From Candidatus Latescibacterota bacterium (GTDB lineage Bacteria; Latescibacterota; UBA2968; UBA8231), in assembly GCA_007136405.1 (NCBI GenBank), contig SLHA01000068.1:1-39130 (forward strand): a stretch of 39,130 nucleotides of DNA. Direction: 5' to 3'. The notes under the pieces were generated by a model. It was not told the origin of the DNA. It worked only from the letters and a program-made list of their open reading frames with translations, and did not search any database. Positions 27,119 to 36,036 of the stretch are shown one piece after another. Made by a program: the position numbers and the translations under genes. The first letter of the stretch is position 1; every line of letters starts with the position of its first letter.

Positions 27119-28099
27119 TCAGGTCTCCCGCGGTGGAGCCCCTTCGACGGCCCGGGCCGCCTGGATCAACGCGATGATGTAGCCGAACTGGAAGGCCCAG
27201 CCCTGACGTACCCTTGGGGATTTCCCAGGCGGCGACTTGTCGTCCGGATGCCGCGGGGCGTGATCCGGCATGAGCATGTAGGGGTAGCCGGTACGCTGGA
27301 ATATCCTGGCCAGCGTGAACATGTCGACGTCGCCCTCGTCCGGCCAGACTTCGACAAAGTCATTGAGACCGCCGCGGATGTTGCGGAAGTGGACGTTGAA
27401 TATCTTACGGCGGGCCGAAAAATATTCGACGATCTCCGGTAGCTCCTCGCCCGGCTTGTCCAGCCCTTCGGCGGCGACGCCACAGCAGAAGTTGAAACCG
27501 TGGAACGGGCTGTCGACCAGCTCGCTGAAACGCTTCAGCCCATCGAAGACGGGATAGTTCCAGCGCTCTTCACCGCGCAGCACCGGAGCGGGTGGATCCG
27601 GCAGATGGCAGGCCAGCTGGACCTGGTACTGCTCAGCCACGGGAATGACCCGCTCCAGGAAGTAGGTGATTCGGGCGTACATCTCATCGCGGCTGACGGC
27701 ACCCCCCTGGTGCGGTTGCTCATTGTCGTACTGGCTGAATTCGAACGAACTGTACTCCGAGCCACCCCGGCCGTAGCGGTTCCGGGTGCGCTGGTATCCC
27801 ACCGTCGAGAAGTTGTAGTTCAGTCCGCGCAGACCGGCCTTGCCGGCGTTCTCGATCCATGTGCAAATCGTCTCTATGTCGCGATCCCGTTGGGGATCGA
27901 TGCCCATGGGAATGCTGTCGGCAATGGGTATGTGGATCATCTCGAGCTCGACTCCGGCGGCCGCGGCTTCCTCGCGCCGGCGGACCAGCTCGTCCAGGTC
28001 CCCGGCATTGCCACCGGAATCCATGTGGGTGACGCCATGGCGGGTGAGGAATTCCAGTTCCTGTGTGGATGTGCCGATACCTTGTACTCCAACGTACAT
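27119..28099 (-). CDS. Mannonate-dehydratase-like (UxuA-type) TIM-barrel protein
   Basis: A 326-residue protein with GGGAGA upstream of ATG 28099. Features of UxuA-type enzymes are ACHLPDPPAP, FNFCCGVAAEG and RRKIFNVHFRNIRGG, with MPDHAPRH near the C-terminus. These supply the His/Cys/Asp ligands for a divalent metal. UxuA dehydrates D-mannonate to 2-keto-3-deoxygluconate. This protein is shorter than E. coli UxuA (about 394), and no hexuronate genes are nearby, so the substrate may be another sugar acid. The broader sugar-phosphate isomerase/epimerase barrel is the safe level of annotation. Confidence 0.8.
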   Translation of the reverse strand: MYVGVQGIGTSTQELEFLTRHGVTHMDSGGNAGDLDELVRRREEAAAAGVELEMIHIPIADSIPMGIDPQRDRDIETICTWIENAGKAGLRGLNYNFSTVGYQRTRNRYGRGGSEYSSFEFSQYDNEQPHQGGAVSRDEMYARITYFLERVIPVAEQYQVQLACHLPDPPAPVLRGEERWNYPVFDGLKRFSELVDSPFHGFNFCCGVAAEGLDKPGEELPEIVEYFSARRKIFNVHFRNIRGGLNDFVEVWPDEGDVDMFTLARIFQRTGYPYMLMPDHAPRHPDDKSPPGKSPRVRQGWAFQFGYIIALIQAARAVEGAPPRET

Positions 28100-28256
28100 A
28101 GTGGGTTCTCCCGGTTCGTGTTCAGGCGGTTCAGCGTCATGGCTGGCGGCATGAACGAGTGTGGATCAACGCATTTGTATCAGGTCAAACGCAGGACGAT
28201 GCCTGCCGGTCACGCGTCAAGGTTGACAAACTGTGCGGTATCCTGGCCAAGCCGGC

Positions 28257-28805
28257 TTACGAGGCCGCCGGAGCCCGGTGCAGCGCCCGCAGGAGACGCT
28301 GGAAGCGGTCTCCTGCCTGGGACACCGTGTCCACCAGTGACACGTCCAGTTCGTCGGCCATGACATCCGGGTGGTCCAGCGTCCCGGTATCACCGTAACC
28401 CAGGCGCTGGACGGTACCGCGCAGACGATCCGCCAGGAACAGGGACAGCGCCTTGTAGAATCGGTGACCGAAGCCGTCATCGGAGTCGAGGCGCCGGGCG
28501 AGTACGGAGCGCTCCACTTCCAGGACCACTGCCGGCCCGCGTGCGGTCACGGTGGCAGAGGGCGGTGCGCTGTCGACGAAGGAGATTTCTCCTACGATCT
28601 CTCCCACGCCCAATTCGGCGACGCTGCCCACGGCCGCCACGTTGACCGTCAGGTGGCCGTCCAGGACGATGTATACATTCTGAATGGGCTCGCCTTCGCG
28701 GATCAGCACCTTGCTGTCCTCCAGGCGTCGCTTGCGGCCTACCTGGGCGAGCCAACCGACGTCGTCGTCGTTCAACTGGCTCAGCAGGTACAATACCTTG
28801 CGCAT
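28257..28805 (-). CDS. Cyclic-nucleotide-binding-domain protein in the RiPP export operon
   Basis: A 182-residue protein with an excellent AAGGAGGAA site before ATG 28805, 28 bases after the stop of the upstream ABC transporter gene, so it is in the same operon. Residues about 20-120 form a CRP-like beta-roll: KVLIREGEPIQNVYIVLDGH, then VGEIVGEISFVDSAPPSATV, whose GE(I/V)xxxxxxxxxxA(S/T)V pattern is the phosphate-binding cassette. The usual Arg before Ala/Thr in cAMP binders is replaced (Pro-Ser-Ala), so cAMP may not bind. No helix-turn-helix follows. The C-terminus is helical. It may sense a ligand or regulate the transporter, but no role is proven. Confidence 0.83.
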   Translation of the reverse strand: MRKVLYLLSQLNDDDVGWLAQVGRKRRLEDSKVLIREGEPIQNVYIVLDGHLTVNVAAVGSVAELGVGEIVGEISFVDSAPPSATVTARGPAVVLEVERSVLARRLDSDDGFGHRFYKALSLFLADRLRGTVQRLGYGDTGTLDHPDVMADELDVSLVDTVSQAGDRFQRLLRALHRAPAAS

Positions 28806-28833
28806 GGCATTCCTCCTTACCGGCATCAACGGT

Positions 28834-31542
28834 TTACAGCAGCTGCCTGTTGGCCAGACGCGCGAAGACCCCGCCCGCCTGCAGCAACTCCCCGAACGGT
28901 CCTTCTTCCACCAATCGTCCCTTGTCCAGCACCAGTATCCGGTGCGCCTGCCGGATGGTGCTGAGACGGTGCGCGACCATCACCCGGGTTATATCCAGCG
29001 ACGCGAGGGTGTTCGCGACCAGCGTTTGTGCGGTGTTGTCCAGGGCGCTGGTCGCCTCGTCGAGGAGCAGGATGCGCGGATTGCGGGCCAGCGCCCTGGC
29101 GATGGCCAGACGCTGGCTCTGCCCTCCGGATAATGTGGTGGCGCCCTCCGGCAGTACCGTGTGCATGCCCATGGGCATAGCCCGGATATCGTCCTCCAGA
29201 CCGGCCTGGCGGGCAGCGTCCCAGGCATCGGCCAGATCTCCGGGGCGGTCGCCGAGGATGATCCGGTGTATCGGGCCGCCCGGTAGAACGGTGTGTTGCA
29301 GGACCACGCCAAGCTGTCGCCTGACGCTGGCGTAATCCAGCAGAGGCAGAGCCTGGCCGTCATAGCGGACCTCGCCCGCCGAGGGAGTCTCCAGGCCGAT
29401 CAGCAGACGCTGGGTGGTCGATTTGCCGCTGCCTGACGGACCGACGATGGCTACGTACTCTCCGGCGGCTATCTGAAAGGACACGCGTTCCAGGACAAGT
29501 GGACCGTCCTCGGCGTAGCGGAACGAGAGATTGCTGAATTCCAGGGCACCGGTGAGCCGGCCCGGATCGCGCCGTGAGCGCCGCGAATCCGGCATATGTT
29601 GCAGCAGGAGACGGGCTCTTTCGAACTGCGGAACGGCGCTCAGTCCGGCACTGAGTGCGGTCACGCCGGCACTGGCGCCGGCCAGGAACTGACCGAAAGC
29701 GGCGCTGAAAGCCACGAACATTCCCGGACTGATACCACCTCCGTCGGCGCCTGGGGACAGCCTGTTCGCCGGCAGCGATGCGGGGAGCAGGTGCAGCTGA
29801 TCGGCGAGCACGATCATACCGCCCATCACCAGGGCGTTGGCTACCGGCGTGAACGCCGATTGGAAAACCCCCAGGCGATTGGCTACCCGGCCGGAGGCGA
29901 TGAAGTGACGTTTCTGGTCCGCAAACAAACGGGCCCACGTACCGAAGGCCCGTCCCTCGCCATGGGCTATCCGCAGTTTGCCGATGCCCACGATCAACTG
30001 CGTGTTGAAACCTTGCACCAGTCCCCTGGCATCTGCCTGGGCGCGTTCGTGCCGCAACTGGCACAGAACCAGCGACAACACAACCAGGCTGTACACCAGG
30101 GCCATAGCCGTGGCAACAAGGGCCAGTTGCCATGTATAGAAGAACAGGACGACCAGACTGGCGGTGGAGAATATCATGGCCAGAACGGCGCTCATCGTCG
30201 CTCCGGCGAGCTGCTCGCGCACGCGTTGCATGCCCAGCAGGCGGTCAGCCAGATCACCCACCGGGTACCGTTTCAGGACGGTCAGCGGCAGGCGCAAGAC
30301 CCGGTCGAACAACGCCGTCTGTACTCGCACGTCGGCGCGGGCCTCCAGACGCAGCCGGGCAAAAGCGCTTACCAGCTTGAACGCCAGTCCGCCCAGACCT
30401 GTGCCGGCGATCAGCAGCACCAGCATCGCCAGCTGGGTTCTGTTTCCTGCGGGCAGGATAAGGTCGATCAGGATGCCGGTGGCCACTGGTGTTACGACGG
30501 CCATGAGGGCACTCAGCAATCCGTACCCCGCGATGCGTAGGAGGTCCCGGTCCGCTCCCCGGCCGGCGAAGCGGACCAGATCCAGCAGCCGCTGTGGCTT
30601 TTCGTCGAGCCCTGCATACACCATCAGGGCCTCGCCGGTGATCCGGCCGGCCAGCTCACGGTCGACGGTCTGCGCGGTCTCGCCGGCAGGGTCAAGGCAG
30701 CGGTAACCGCCGCCTTGCGGCAGCAATGCCAGCGGCCGGCCATCGTTCTCGTCGAATCCCAGCAGCGGACCGTGATCGTCCCGCCACCAGTCGCCGCGCA
30801 GCAACACGGGACGGCTGCGCAGCTCCGCGCCATGGAGAAGCTGCTGCGCCCGCTCAGCCATGGGCAGGGAGGCATCCACAGCCGGCAGGTCGACGGAGAC
30901 ACCGATCGCTCCGGCAATGGCGCGCAGGCAGACCGTGAGCGGATCCAGCAATACAGTCTCGGCAGCGGACTTGTCAGTCTCCAGGACGCTTACCAGGCTG
31001 GCTATCCCCCGCGCCTGTTGCGCTTCGGCCAGCTCGCGACGGTGCTGTGCCGTTCGGGCCGCCGCTTCCTGCTGTGCGGCGAACAGGGCCTGGATGCGGG
31101 CGGGCAACTCTGCCGGTGGCAAGGCGGTAGGCGGCTCGCTCGGTGCCGCGGGCGCAGCCGCCACATTCAAGCTTTGCTCGGCGGCCGCCAGTCCCCGGGC
31201 CAACCGCAGCATCCAGGCTTCCGTCGCTGCGGCTTCTGTCGCTGCTGCGTCCGATGCCGCGGCCGGCATTCCGGCGTTACCGAGCATACTGTCACGTCCG
31301 CCGACGGCGATCAGCACCCAGGCCGGTTCCGCGGGCAGACCGTACAACCAGTCACCTTCCTGCAGGCGCGTGATGAATATACGCCGCCCCGGCTGCCCGT
31401 CCGGATCGAGCCGCGTGGCGAAAATGTCGACGAATCCCCGGACGATCTGCCAGCGCCCGTTTGAGCCATTCAACAGTACCGGGGCGTTGGCGGTCAGTTC
31501 AAGGCGCTCCGGACGCGCCTGTATTTGCCGTATCCGTGTCAT
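28834..31542 (-). CDS. NHLM-type ABC transporter, permease/ATP-binding protein without peptidase
   Basis: A 902-residue exporter half of the NHLM (nitrile-hydratase-leader microcin) family. The first about 330 residues are soluble and Ala-rich and lack the C39 Cys. Then come about six membrane helices (about 330-600) and the ATP-binding domain (about 650-902). Walker A is VGPSGSGKST, the signature is LSGGQSQRLAIARAL, Walker B is ILLLDEATSALD, and the H-loop is VMVAHRLSTIRQ. It would pair with the C39 transporter to export the modified peptide. The start lies 3 bases after the upstream gene's stop, so the two are coupled. Confidence 0.93.
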   Translation of the reverse strand: MTRIRQIQARPERLELTANAPVLLNGSNGRWQIVRGFVDIFATRLDPDGQPGRRIFITRLQEGDWLYGLPAEPAWVLIAVGGRDSMLGNAGMPAAASDAAATEAAATEAWMLRLARGLAAAEQSLNVAAAPAAPSEPPTALPPAELPARIQALFAAQQEAAARTAQHRRELAEAQQARGIASLVSVLETDKSAAETVLLDPLTVCLRAIAGAIGVSVDLPAVDASLPMAERAQQLLHGAELRSRPVLLRGDWWRDDHGPLLGFDENDGRPLALLPQGGGYRCLDPAGETAQTVDRELAGRITGEALMVYAGLDEKPQRLLDLVRFAGRGADRDLLRIAGYGLLSALMAVVTPVATGILIDLILPAGNRTQLAMLVLLIAGTGLGGLAFKLVSAFARLRLEARADVRVQTALFDRVLRLPLTVLKRYPVGDLADRLLGMQRVREQLAGATMSAVLAMIFSTASLVVLFFYTWQLALVATAMALVYSLVVLSLVLCQLRHERAQADARGLVQGFNTQLIVGIGKLRIAHGEGRAFGTWARLFADQKRHFIASGRVANRLGVFQSAFTPVANALVMGGMIVLADQLHLLPASLPANRLSPGADGGGISPGMFVAFSAAFGQFLAGASAGVTALSAGLSAVPQFERARLLLQHMPDSRRSRRDPGRLTGALEFSNLSFRYAEDGPLVLERVSFQIAAGEYVAIVGPSGSGKSTTQRLLIGLETPSAGEVRYDGQALPLLDYASVRRQLGVVLQHTVLPGGPIHRIILGDRPGDLADAWDAARQAGLEDDIRAMPMGMHTVLPEGATTLSGGQSQRLAIARALARNPRILLLDEATSALDNTAQTLVANTLASLDITRVMVAHRLSTIRQAHRILVLDKGRLVEEGPFGELLQAGGVFARLANRQLL

Positions 31543-31545
31543 GGT

Positions 31546-33813
31546 TTACTGGATGCCGACCAGGGCGGCGTACACTCCCGCCCGGGCCATGAGCTCGTCG
31601 TGGGTGCCGCGTTCCACCGGTTGACCGCGTTCGAGAACGATGATCTCGTCGGCGTCGCGCACGGTGGACAGGCGGTGGGCGATGATCAGGCAGGTGCACC
31701 CACGCCGGCGCAGATTGTTGTCGATCTGCTCTTCGGTAGCCGGATCCAGGGCCGCCGTCGCTTCATCGAGCAGCAATACGGCCGGATTCATGACGAGTAC
31801 GCGGGCCAATTCCAGGCGCTGCTTCTGGCCACCACTGAAATTGGCGCCGCCTTCTTCAACCCGGGCCTGGAGGAACCCGGTGCGCGCCGCGATCTCCTCC
31901 CGGATACAGGCATCTTCCAGCGCCTGAACCAGCACCGGATCCGGTACGCTGTTATCCCACAGGGTCAGGTTGTCGCGAACCGTGCCGGCAAACAGAAAAA
32001 CCTCCTGGTCGACATGCGCCAGGCGTGTGCTCACGTGTTCCGGCGGTATGGCTGACACGGGCATGCCATCCAGCAGGATACGCCCCGACCAGGGTTCGTA
32101 CAATCCCGCTATAAGCCGGCCAAGGGTGGATTTGCCGCTGCCGGATCCGCCCACCAGCGCCACCCGCGAGCCCGGCAGCATGCGCAGCGAGAGGCCGTCG
32201 ATCAACGGCGGATCCAGAGGCGCGTGCCCGAAGCGCAGATCCTCGATGACGATTTCCCCTTTCGGTGGTGGCAGAGGCACAGGCGGGGCTGCGTCTGCAT
32301 CGCCATGACCGGATGCCCGCTGCCAGGCCGACGGGGTGGACGCTGCCGACGGGGCGGACGGTCCGGTCTGCCCGACCGGCTGGGTGACGTTGCGATGACC
32401 GTTGCGCGGATAGTTGGCCGCATCGTCCAGTCGCCCCAGATCGGCGCGGATGGCCTGGATCTCGCCGGCCAGGTTGACCAGTCCGGTTATCGGTGCGAGG
32501 AAACGCGCCATGAGCCCCTGCACGGCTACCAGCGAGCCGATGGTCAGGGTGCCGTGCATGACCCGCAGTCCGCCGATGCCGAGGATGGCGATGGTGGTCA
32601 GCACGCCCATGGCACCAGGCACGAACATCAGCAGGGCGGTGGTGATGCCCAGCGTCTGGCGGGAAGCGAGCACATGGGCCTGATAGCCGCTGAAACGGGT
32701 GAAGGCATCGTTTTCGCCGCCGCTGCTTTTGAGGGTCTCGATGGAGCGCATGCTACCCGAAGCAGCCCCGAGCAGTTTCCCCTGGTCCTGCCGCATCCTT
32801 CGGGTGACCAACTCGCGCGGACTGCGGCACAGCCGCACGGCCAGCACATTGCCCAGGGCCAGCAGGACGCCGATGGCGGCCAGCAGCGGATCGAAAAAAG
32901 CAATGGCCGCGGCGAAAAAGACCACGGAGACCAGGTTCACCACGTTGGCCGCCAGCGTACCGGACAGCAGCTGGCCGATGCGTTCGGCCGCGCCGATTCG
33001 GTTGACCAGGTCGCCGACGCCACGCTGCAGGAAGAAATGGATCGGCAAGGACAGAATCTGCCCCATGTAGCGGCTGGCTATGCTCAGTGCCAGTGTCCCT
33101 TCCAGGCGCAGCAGATAGCTCTGCTGCAACCCGGTCAGTAACGCGTTGATGGCTCCGGTCGTCAGGACGGCCAGCACCAGGAGCAACGCCCAGTCATCCC
33201 GGCCGGGTATGAGGACATCGTCGATGAAGGTGCGGGTGAGTCCGGGCAGGACGATTCCGGGCAGCACCAGGAACAGGCTCAACAGACCGACCAGGGTGAC
33301 GGCCGTTCGATTCGGTTGCAGGTAGCGCCACAAATGAGACCAGCTGGAAGGGGGAGAGCCGCCGGGGGTGAAGGCGGGGCCGGGTTCGAAGGCCAGCACG
33401 ACACCAGTGAAGGCCTCATCCATTTCCTGTCGGCTGACCAGCCGGGGGCCGGAAGCCGGATCGTTGATGCGGAGTTGCTTGCCCTGCCGGCCTTCGTACA
33501 CTACGAAATGGTTGAAATTCCAATGGATGATGGAGGGCAGAGGCAACTCGTCCAGCCCTTCGGGCGATTTTCGGAATCCCCTGGCCACCATACCATACCG
33601 TGACGCGACTTTGATCAGGTTGGAAGCCTTGGTGCCGTCGCGCGAAACACCCGCCAGGCGCCGGATCTCCTCCAGAGGGGCCCACCGGCCATGGTAACCG
33701 AGCACCATGTTGAGGCAAGCGGCCCCACACTCGGTCTCTTCCATCTGCAGAACCGTGGGAGCACGTACGTGCCGGTTCCGCCGGGGGCACCAACGGCCGG
33801 CTAGCCCGGTCAC
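31546..33813 (-). CDS. NHLM-type ABC transporter with N-terminal C39 peptidase
   Basis: A 755-residue bifunctional exporter. The GTG at 33813 overlaps the HlyD-gene stop as GTGA; longer in-frame starts lie inside that gene and give a non-homologous N-terminus. The peptidase domain (about 20-155) has nucleophile Cys29 in QMEETECGAACLNMVLGYHG, His in WNFNHFVVYEG and Asp in INDPASG, so it should be active and cut after a double-Gly leader end. Membrane helices span about 180-460. A Pro/Ser/Ala-rich linker precedes the ATP-binding domain, which has GGSGSGKST, FSGGQKQRLELARVL and LLLDEATAALD. It removes the leader of the precursor at 35498 during export. Confidence 0.94.
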   Translation of the reverse strand: MTGLAGRWCPRRNRHVRAPTVLQMEETECGAACLNMVLGYHGRWAPLEEIRRLAGVSRDGTKASNLIKVASRYGMVARGFRKSPEGLDELPLPSIIHWNFNHFVVYEGRQGKQLRINDPASGPRLVSRQEMDEAFTGVVLAFEPGPAFTPGGSPPSSWSHLWRYLQPNRTAVTLVGLLSLFLVLPGIVLPGLTRTFIDDVLIPGRDDWALLLVLAVLTTGAINALLTGLQQSYLLRLEGTLALSIASRYMGQILSLPIHFFLQRGVGDLVNRIGAAERIGQLLSGTLAANVVNLVSVVFFAAAIAFFDPLLAAIGVLLALGNVLAVRLCRSPRELVTRRMRQDQGKLLGAASGSMRSIETLKSSGGENDAFTRFSGYQAHVLASRQTLGITTALLMFVPGAMGVLTTIAILGIGGLRVMHGTLTIGSLVAVQGLMARFLAPITGLVNLAGEIQAIRADLGRLDDAANYPRNGHRNVTQPVGQTGPSAPSAASTPSAWQRASGHGDADAAPPVPLPPPKGEIVIEDLRFGHAPLDPPLIDGLSLRMLPGSRVALVGGSGSGKSTLGRLIAGLYEPWSGRILLDGMPVSAIPPEHVSTRLAHVDQEVFLFAGTVRDNLTLWDNSVPDPVLVQALEDACIREEIAARTGFLQARVEEGGANFSGGQKQRLELARVLVMNPAVLLLDEATAALDPATEEQIDNNLRRRGCTCLIIAHRLSTVRDADEIIVLERGQPVERGTHDELMARAGVYAALVGIQ

Positions 33814-35072
33814 AACGAAGTCCCCACTTGCGCCCGCAGGAACGGGATGATCAGATCTACGGGTCTGCGTTCGCGTACCACGATACGGGCCTCGACGGTG
33901 GTTCCCGGCGTGAGCCTGACCGGTGGACCGGTGCCGGACGTCCACGCGAACCCACTGGGTGTCGGGGCGGGATCGAGGCGTACACGGGCCTCGTGCACGG
34001 CAACGCCTCCGGTGAGCGTGCCGGCCAGAACCTCGCTGGCTAGCCGGGCACGCAGGGCTTCGGATGACAGCGGGTACGCGGAAACGTGAATCACTGTCCC
34101 ACGCAGACTGCCGTATTCTTCCCGTCGTACGGCGTGTGGGCTGATGCGCGCCGGCATGTCCGCAGCCAGCTTTTTGGCATATGCGTACGGCACGTAGAGC
34201 AGCACTTCCAGCTCATGGTCGCCCGTGGCGATGACGGCAAGCGGCTGACCTGTTTCCAGGCGAGCTCCGGGCCGGGCGAGCAATTCCGTGACCCGGCCTG
34301 CGGCGGGGGCGACGACACGGCTTTCCTGGCGGACCTCGGTTTCCATGGCCACCAGTTCACCGGACATAAGCTCCAGTTCGCGCTCTGCGGCATGCAACCG
34401 GCGCTCGATGCCGGTCCGTTGCTCACGGACGGCGGCTTCCGTCTGCAGCAGGCTGGCGCGCGCCGCCTCCAGAGTCTGCCGGCGGACGCCCAGTTCATCC
34501 CGGAGGGCTTCCCATTCGTGCAGATCGATGGTGGTGCCGATACCGGGTTCGAGGCGGTCGAGGCGCGATTGCAGGTATTCCATGCGGGCCAGGGAGACCT
34601 CCCGGGTGATGTCATACTCGCGGCGCCGGGCCGCGATGCTCTCCCGCAAGGACAAGCGTTCCCGGTCCGCGCGTTCCCTGTCCCTGGTCACCTCGGCCTG
34701 CATCTGCGCCAGAGCGGACCGCTTGTTCTCGAGCCGCTGGATACGGGCCTGGTGCAGTACGGCAGCGACCACCTGCCCGGCTTCGACCGAGTCTCCGGGA
34801 GCCACGTGCAGTGCCTCCAGAGTGCCGCCGCCGTAACTGACGGCATACGTGAGATCGCCGTCGACGGGCATGATGATTCCGCGGCTATCGACCAGCGTGG
34901 GGCTGCGTCCCAGGAAGCCCCAGGCGGTCACCGCTGCCAGTAACACTCCGATGGTCAGCACGGCGATCCAGGCCCGTGGTCGGGTGAGTGTCACCAGCCG
35001 GTCCAGTTGATCCGGAGACGAGAGACGCTCGAGTGCGGCTTCCCGAAACAGCTTCTGGGGTGAAGTGGGCAT
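33810..35072 (-). CDS. NHLM-system HlyD-like secretion adaptor
   Basis: A 420-residue membrane-fusion protein. The N-terminal cytoplasmic segment (1-32) includes LFREAALERLSSPDQLDRLV, a hallmark of the NHLM secretion-protein family. One membrane helix follows (about 35-52), then a lipoyl/beta-barrel half (LEALHVAPGDSVEAGQVV). A long coiled-coil hairpin covers about 110-245, and the second lipoyl half (VVAPAAGRVTELLARPG) comes after it. It links the ABC exporter to the periplasm or outer membrane. It is the first gene of the minus-strand export operon and is divergent from the precursor gene. Confidence 0.92.
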   Translation of the reverse strand: MPTSPQKLFREAALERLSSPDQLDRLVTLTRPRAWIAVLTIGVLLAAVTAWGFLGRSPTLVDSRGIIMPVDGDLTYAVSYGGGTLEALHVAPGDSVEAGQVVAAVLHQARIQRLENKRSALAQMQAEVTRDRERADRERLSLRESIAARRREYDITREVSLARMEYLQSRLDRLEPGIGTTIDLHEWEALRDELGVRRQTLEAARASLLQTEAAVREQRTGIERRLHAAERELELMSGELVAMETEVRQESRVVAPAAGRVTELLARPGARLETGQPLAVIATGDHELEVLLYVPYAYAKKLAADMPARISPHAVRREEYGSLRGTVIHVSAYPLSSEALRARLASEVLAGTLTGGVAVHEARVRLDPAPTPSGFAWTSGTGPPVRLTPGTTVEARIVVRERRPVDLIIPFLRAQVGTSL

Positions 35073-35497
35073 ATCGCAGAGCCCCCATTATGACGTGTGC
35101 ACAGGGTGTTTCAGGCAGGTTGCGGCGCAACGCCACCGTGATCTTCGGTCCCTGTGGCTCCGAGGCGTACCATTCGACCTAATGAATGGAAGTGTGCTCC
35201 GGACGCAAAAGCAAGACCTGAGGGTGGCACCCGGTGTCATCATCATGGTGCCTCCGACTTGCGTCGGCTATCCGGGCAGGGAACCAGCGAGGGCACGCTA
35301 TGCACCCGCTCGGAAACATCGCCGCTGCGTTTTGTCCGGGAGCACTCCGGACCACGGCCGGGATGGTGTTTCCTGGACAACCACTCCCCTGCTGCTCTTG
35401 CTGAGGTGCGGGCCGGCCAACGGCCAAGTTTGTGCTTGACAGACCTGTCTATATGGACGAGGCTTGAGTCATCCACCTTAACCTGGAGGTTTTTGCC
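35073..35497. promoter_or_regulatory. Divergent control region between export operon and RiPP precursor
   Basis: These 425 bases have no convincing gene. On the plus strand TTGACA occurs at 35436-35441 but no good -10 lies 16-18 bases beyond it; TATATG at 35450 is too close. The same place holds an inverted repeat GACAG-AC-CTGTC (35438-35449), a possible operator that overlaps the -35. A second repeat, GGCACC/GGTGCC, lies near 35226-35253. Promoters for both directions must be here, but neither can be assigned firmly. Confidence 0.5.
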
Positions 35498-35905
35498 ATG
35501 GACCATAACGAGCTGAGGATCCTGGGGAAAGTGATCTACAGGGCCTGGGAGGAGCCTGATTTTCGTGCCAGACTGGTGGCTGAACCCCGGCAGGTCCTTG
35601 TCGATGCCGGCTTCGCCATCCGGGATGAAGTCACGGTTACCGTCAAGGAAGGCGATACCGGCTTGCCCTATAAGGTCTCGGATACCGAGGTTGTCCTGCC
35701 GCTGCCGGAGCCACCCGAAGACCTGAGCGATCTTGAGGACGAGGAGGATGAACTCGCCAAGGCGGATCTGGACGACGTCACGGGAGGATGGTCGGGCTCT
35801 ACAGGCGGGGACGATATCCGTTTCGCCAGTGTCGGCAACTGGCTGACCCGGACGCATTCGATCAACGATGCCACCATCGGCCATGTGGCCAGCTGCTGCT
35901 GGTAG
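35498..35905 (+). CDS. NHLP-leader (proteusin-type) RiPP precursor peptide
   Basis: A 135-residue precursor with a TGGAGG ribosome binding site 8 bases upstream. Residues 1-97 are the leader. It shows the nitrile-hydratase-alpha-like pattern AWEEPDFRARLVAEPRQVL (16-34) followed by AGFAI, then VTVTVKEGDT, LPLPEPP and a strongly acidic stretch (75-93). It ends VTGG (94-97), a double-Gly C39 cleavage site. The 38-residue core (98-135) begins WSGSTGG, contains NWLTRTHSINDATIGH and ends SCCW. The core has three Trp, two adjacent Cys and no Tyr. A second Gly-Gly at 103-104 is an alternative cut site. It is the substrate for the two radical SAM enzymes downstream and is exported by the divergent operon. 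I do not recognise the core from any known proteusin. Confidence 0.9.
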   Translation: MDHNELRILGKVIYRAWEEPDFRARLVAEPRQVLVDAGFAIRDEVTVTVKEGDTGLPYKVSDTEVVLPLPEPPEDLSDLEDEEDELAKADLDDVTGGWSGSTGGDDIRFASVGNWLTRTHSINDATIGHVASCCW

Positions 35906-36036
35906 ACCGTGGCGGCGTTGCTGACCTCTCTGGGCAGGTGGGCTGGACGCGTACATGGTGAAACGGGTCAGCCAGTGGTAAACAGACCGGCGCGGGGCAC
36001 AACGTCGATCGAGCCATACGGTGGATCGGTCCAGCC

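Noticed and set aside
31546..33945. Longer start of the C39 transporter at 33945
   Set aside because: The extension lies within the HlyD gene, is Arg/Thr-rich and not family-like; the GTGA overlap start fits better.
35789..35905. Splicease (XYG) substrate site in the core
   Set aside because: The core contains no Tyr at all.
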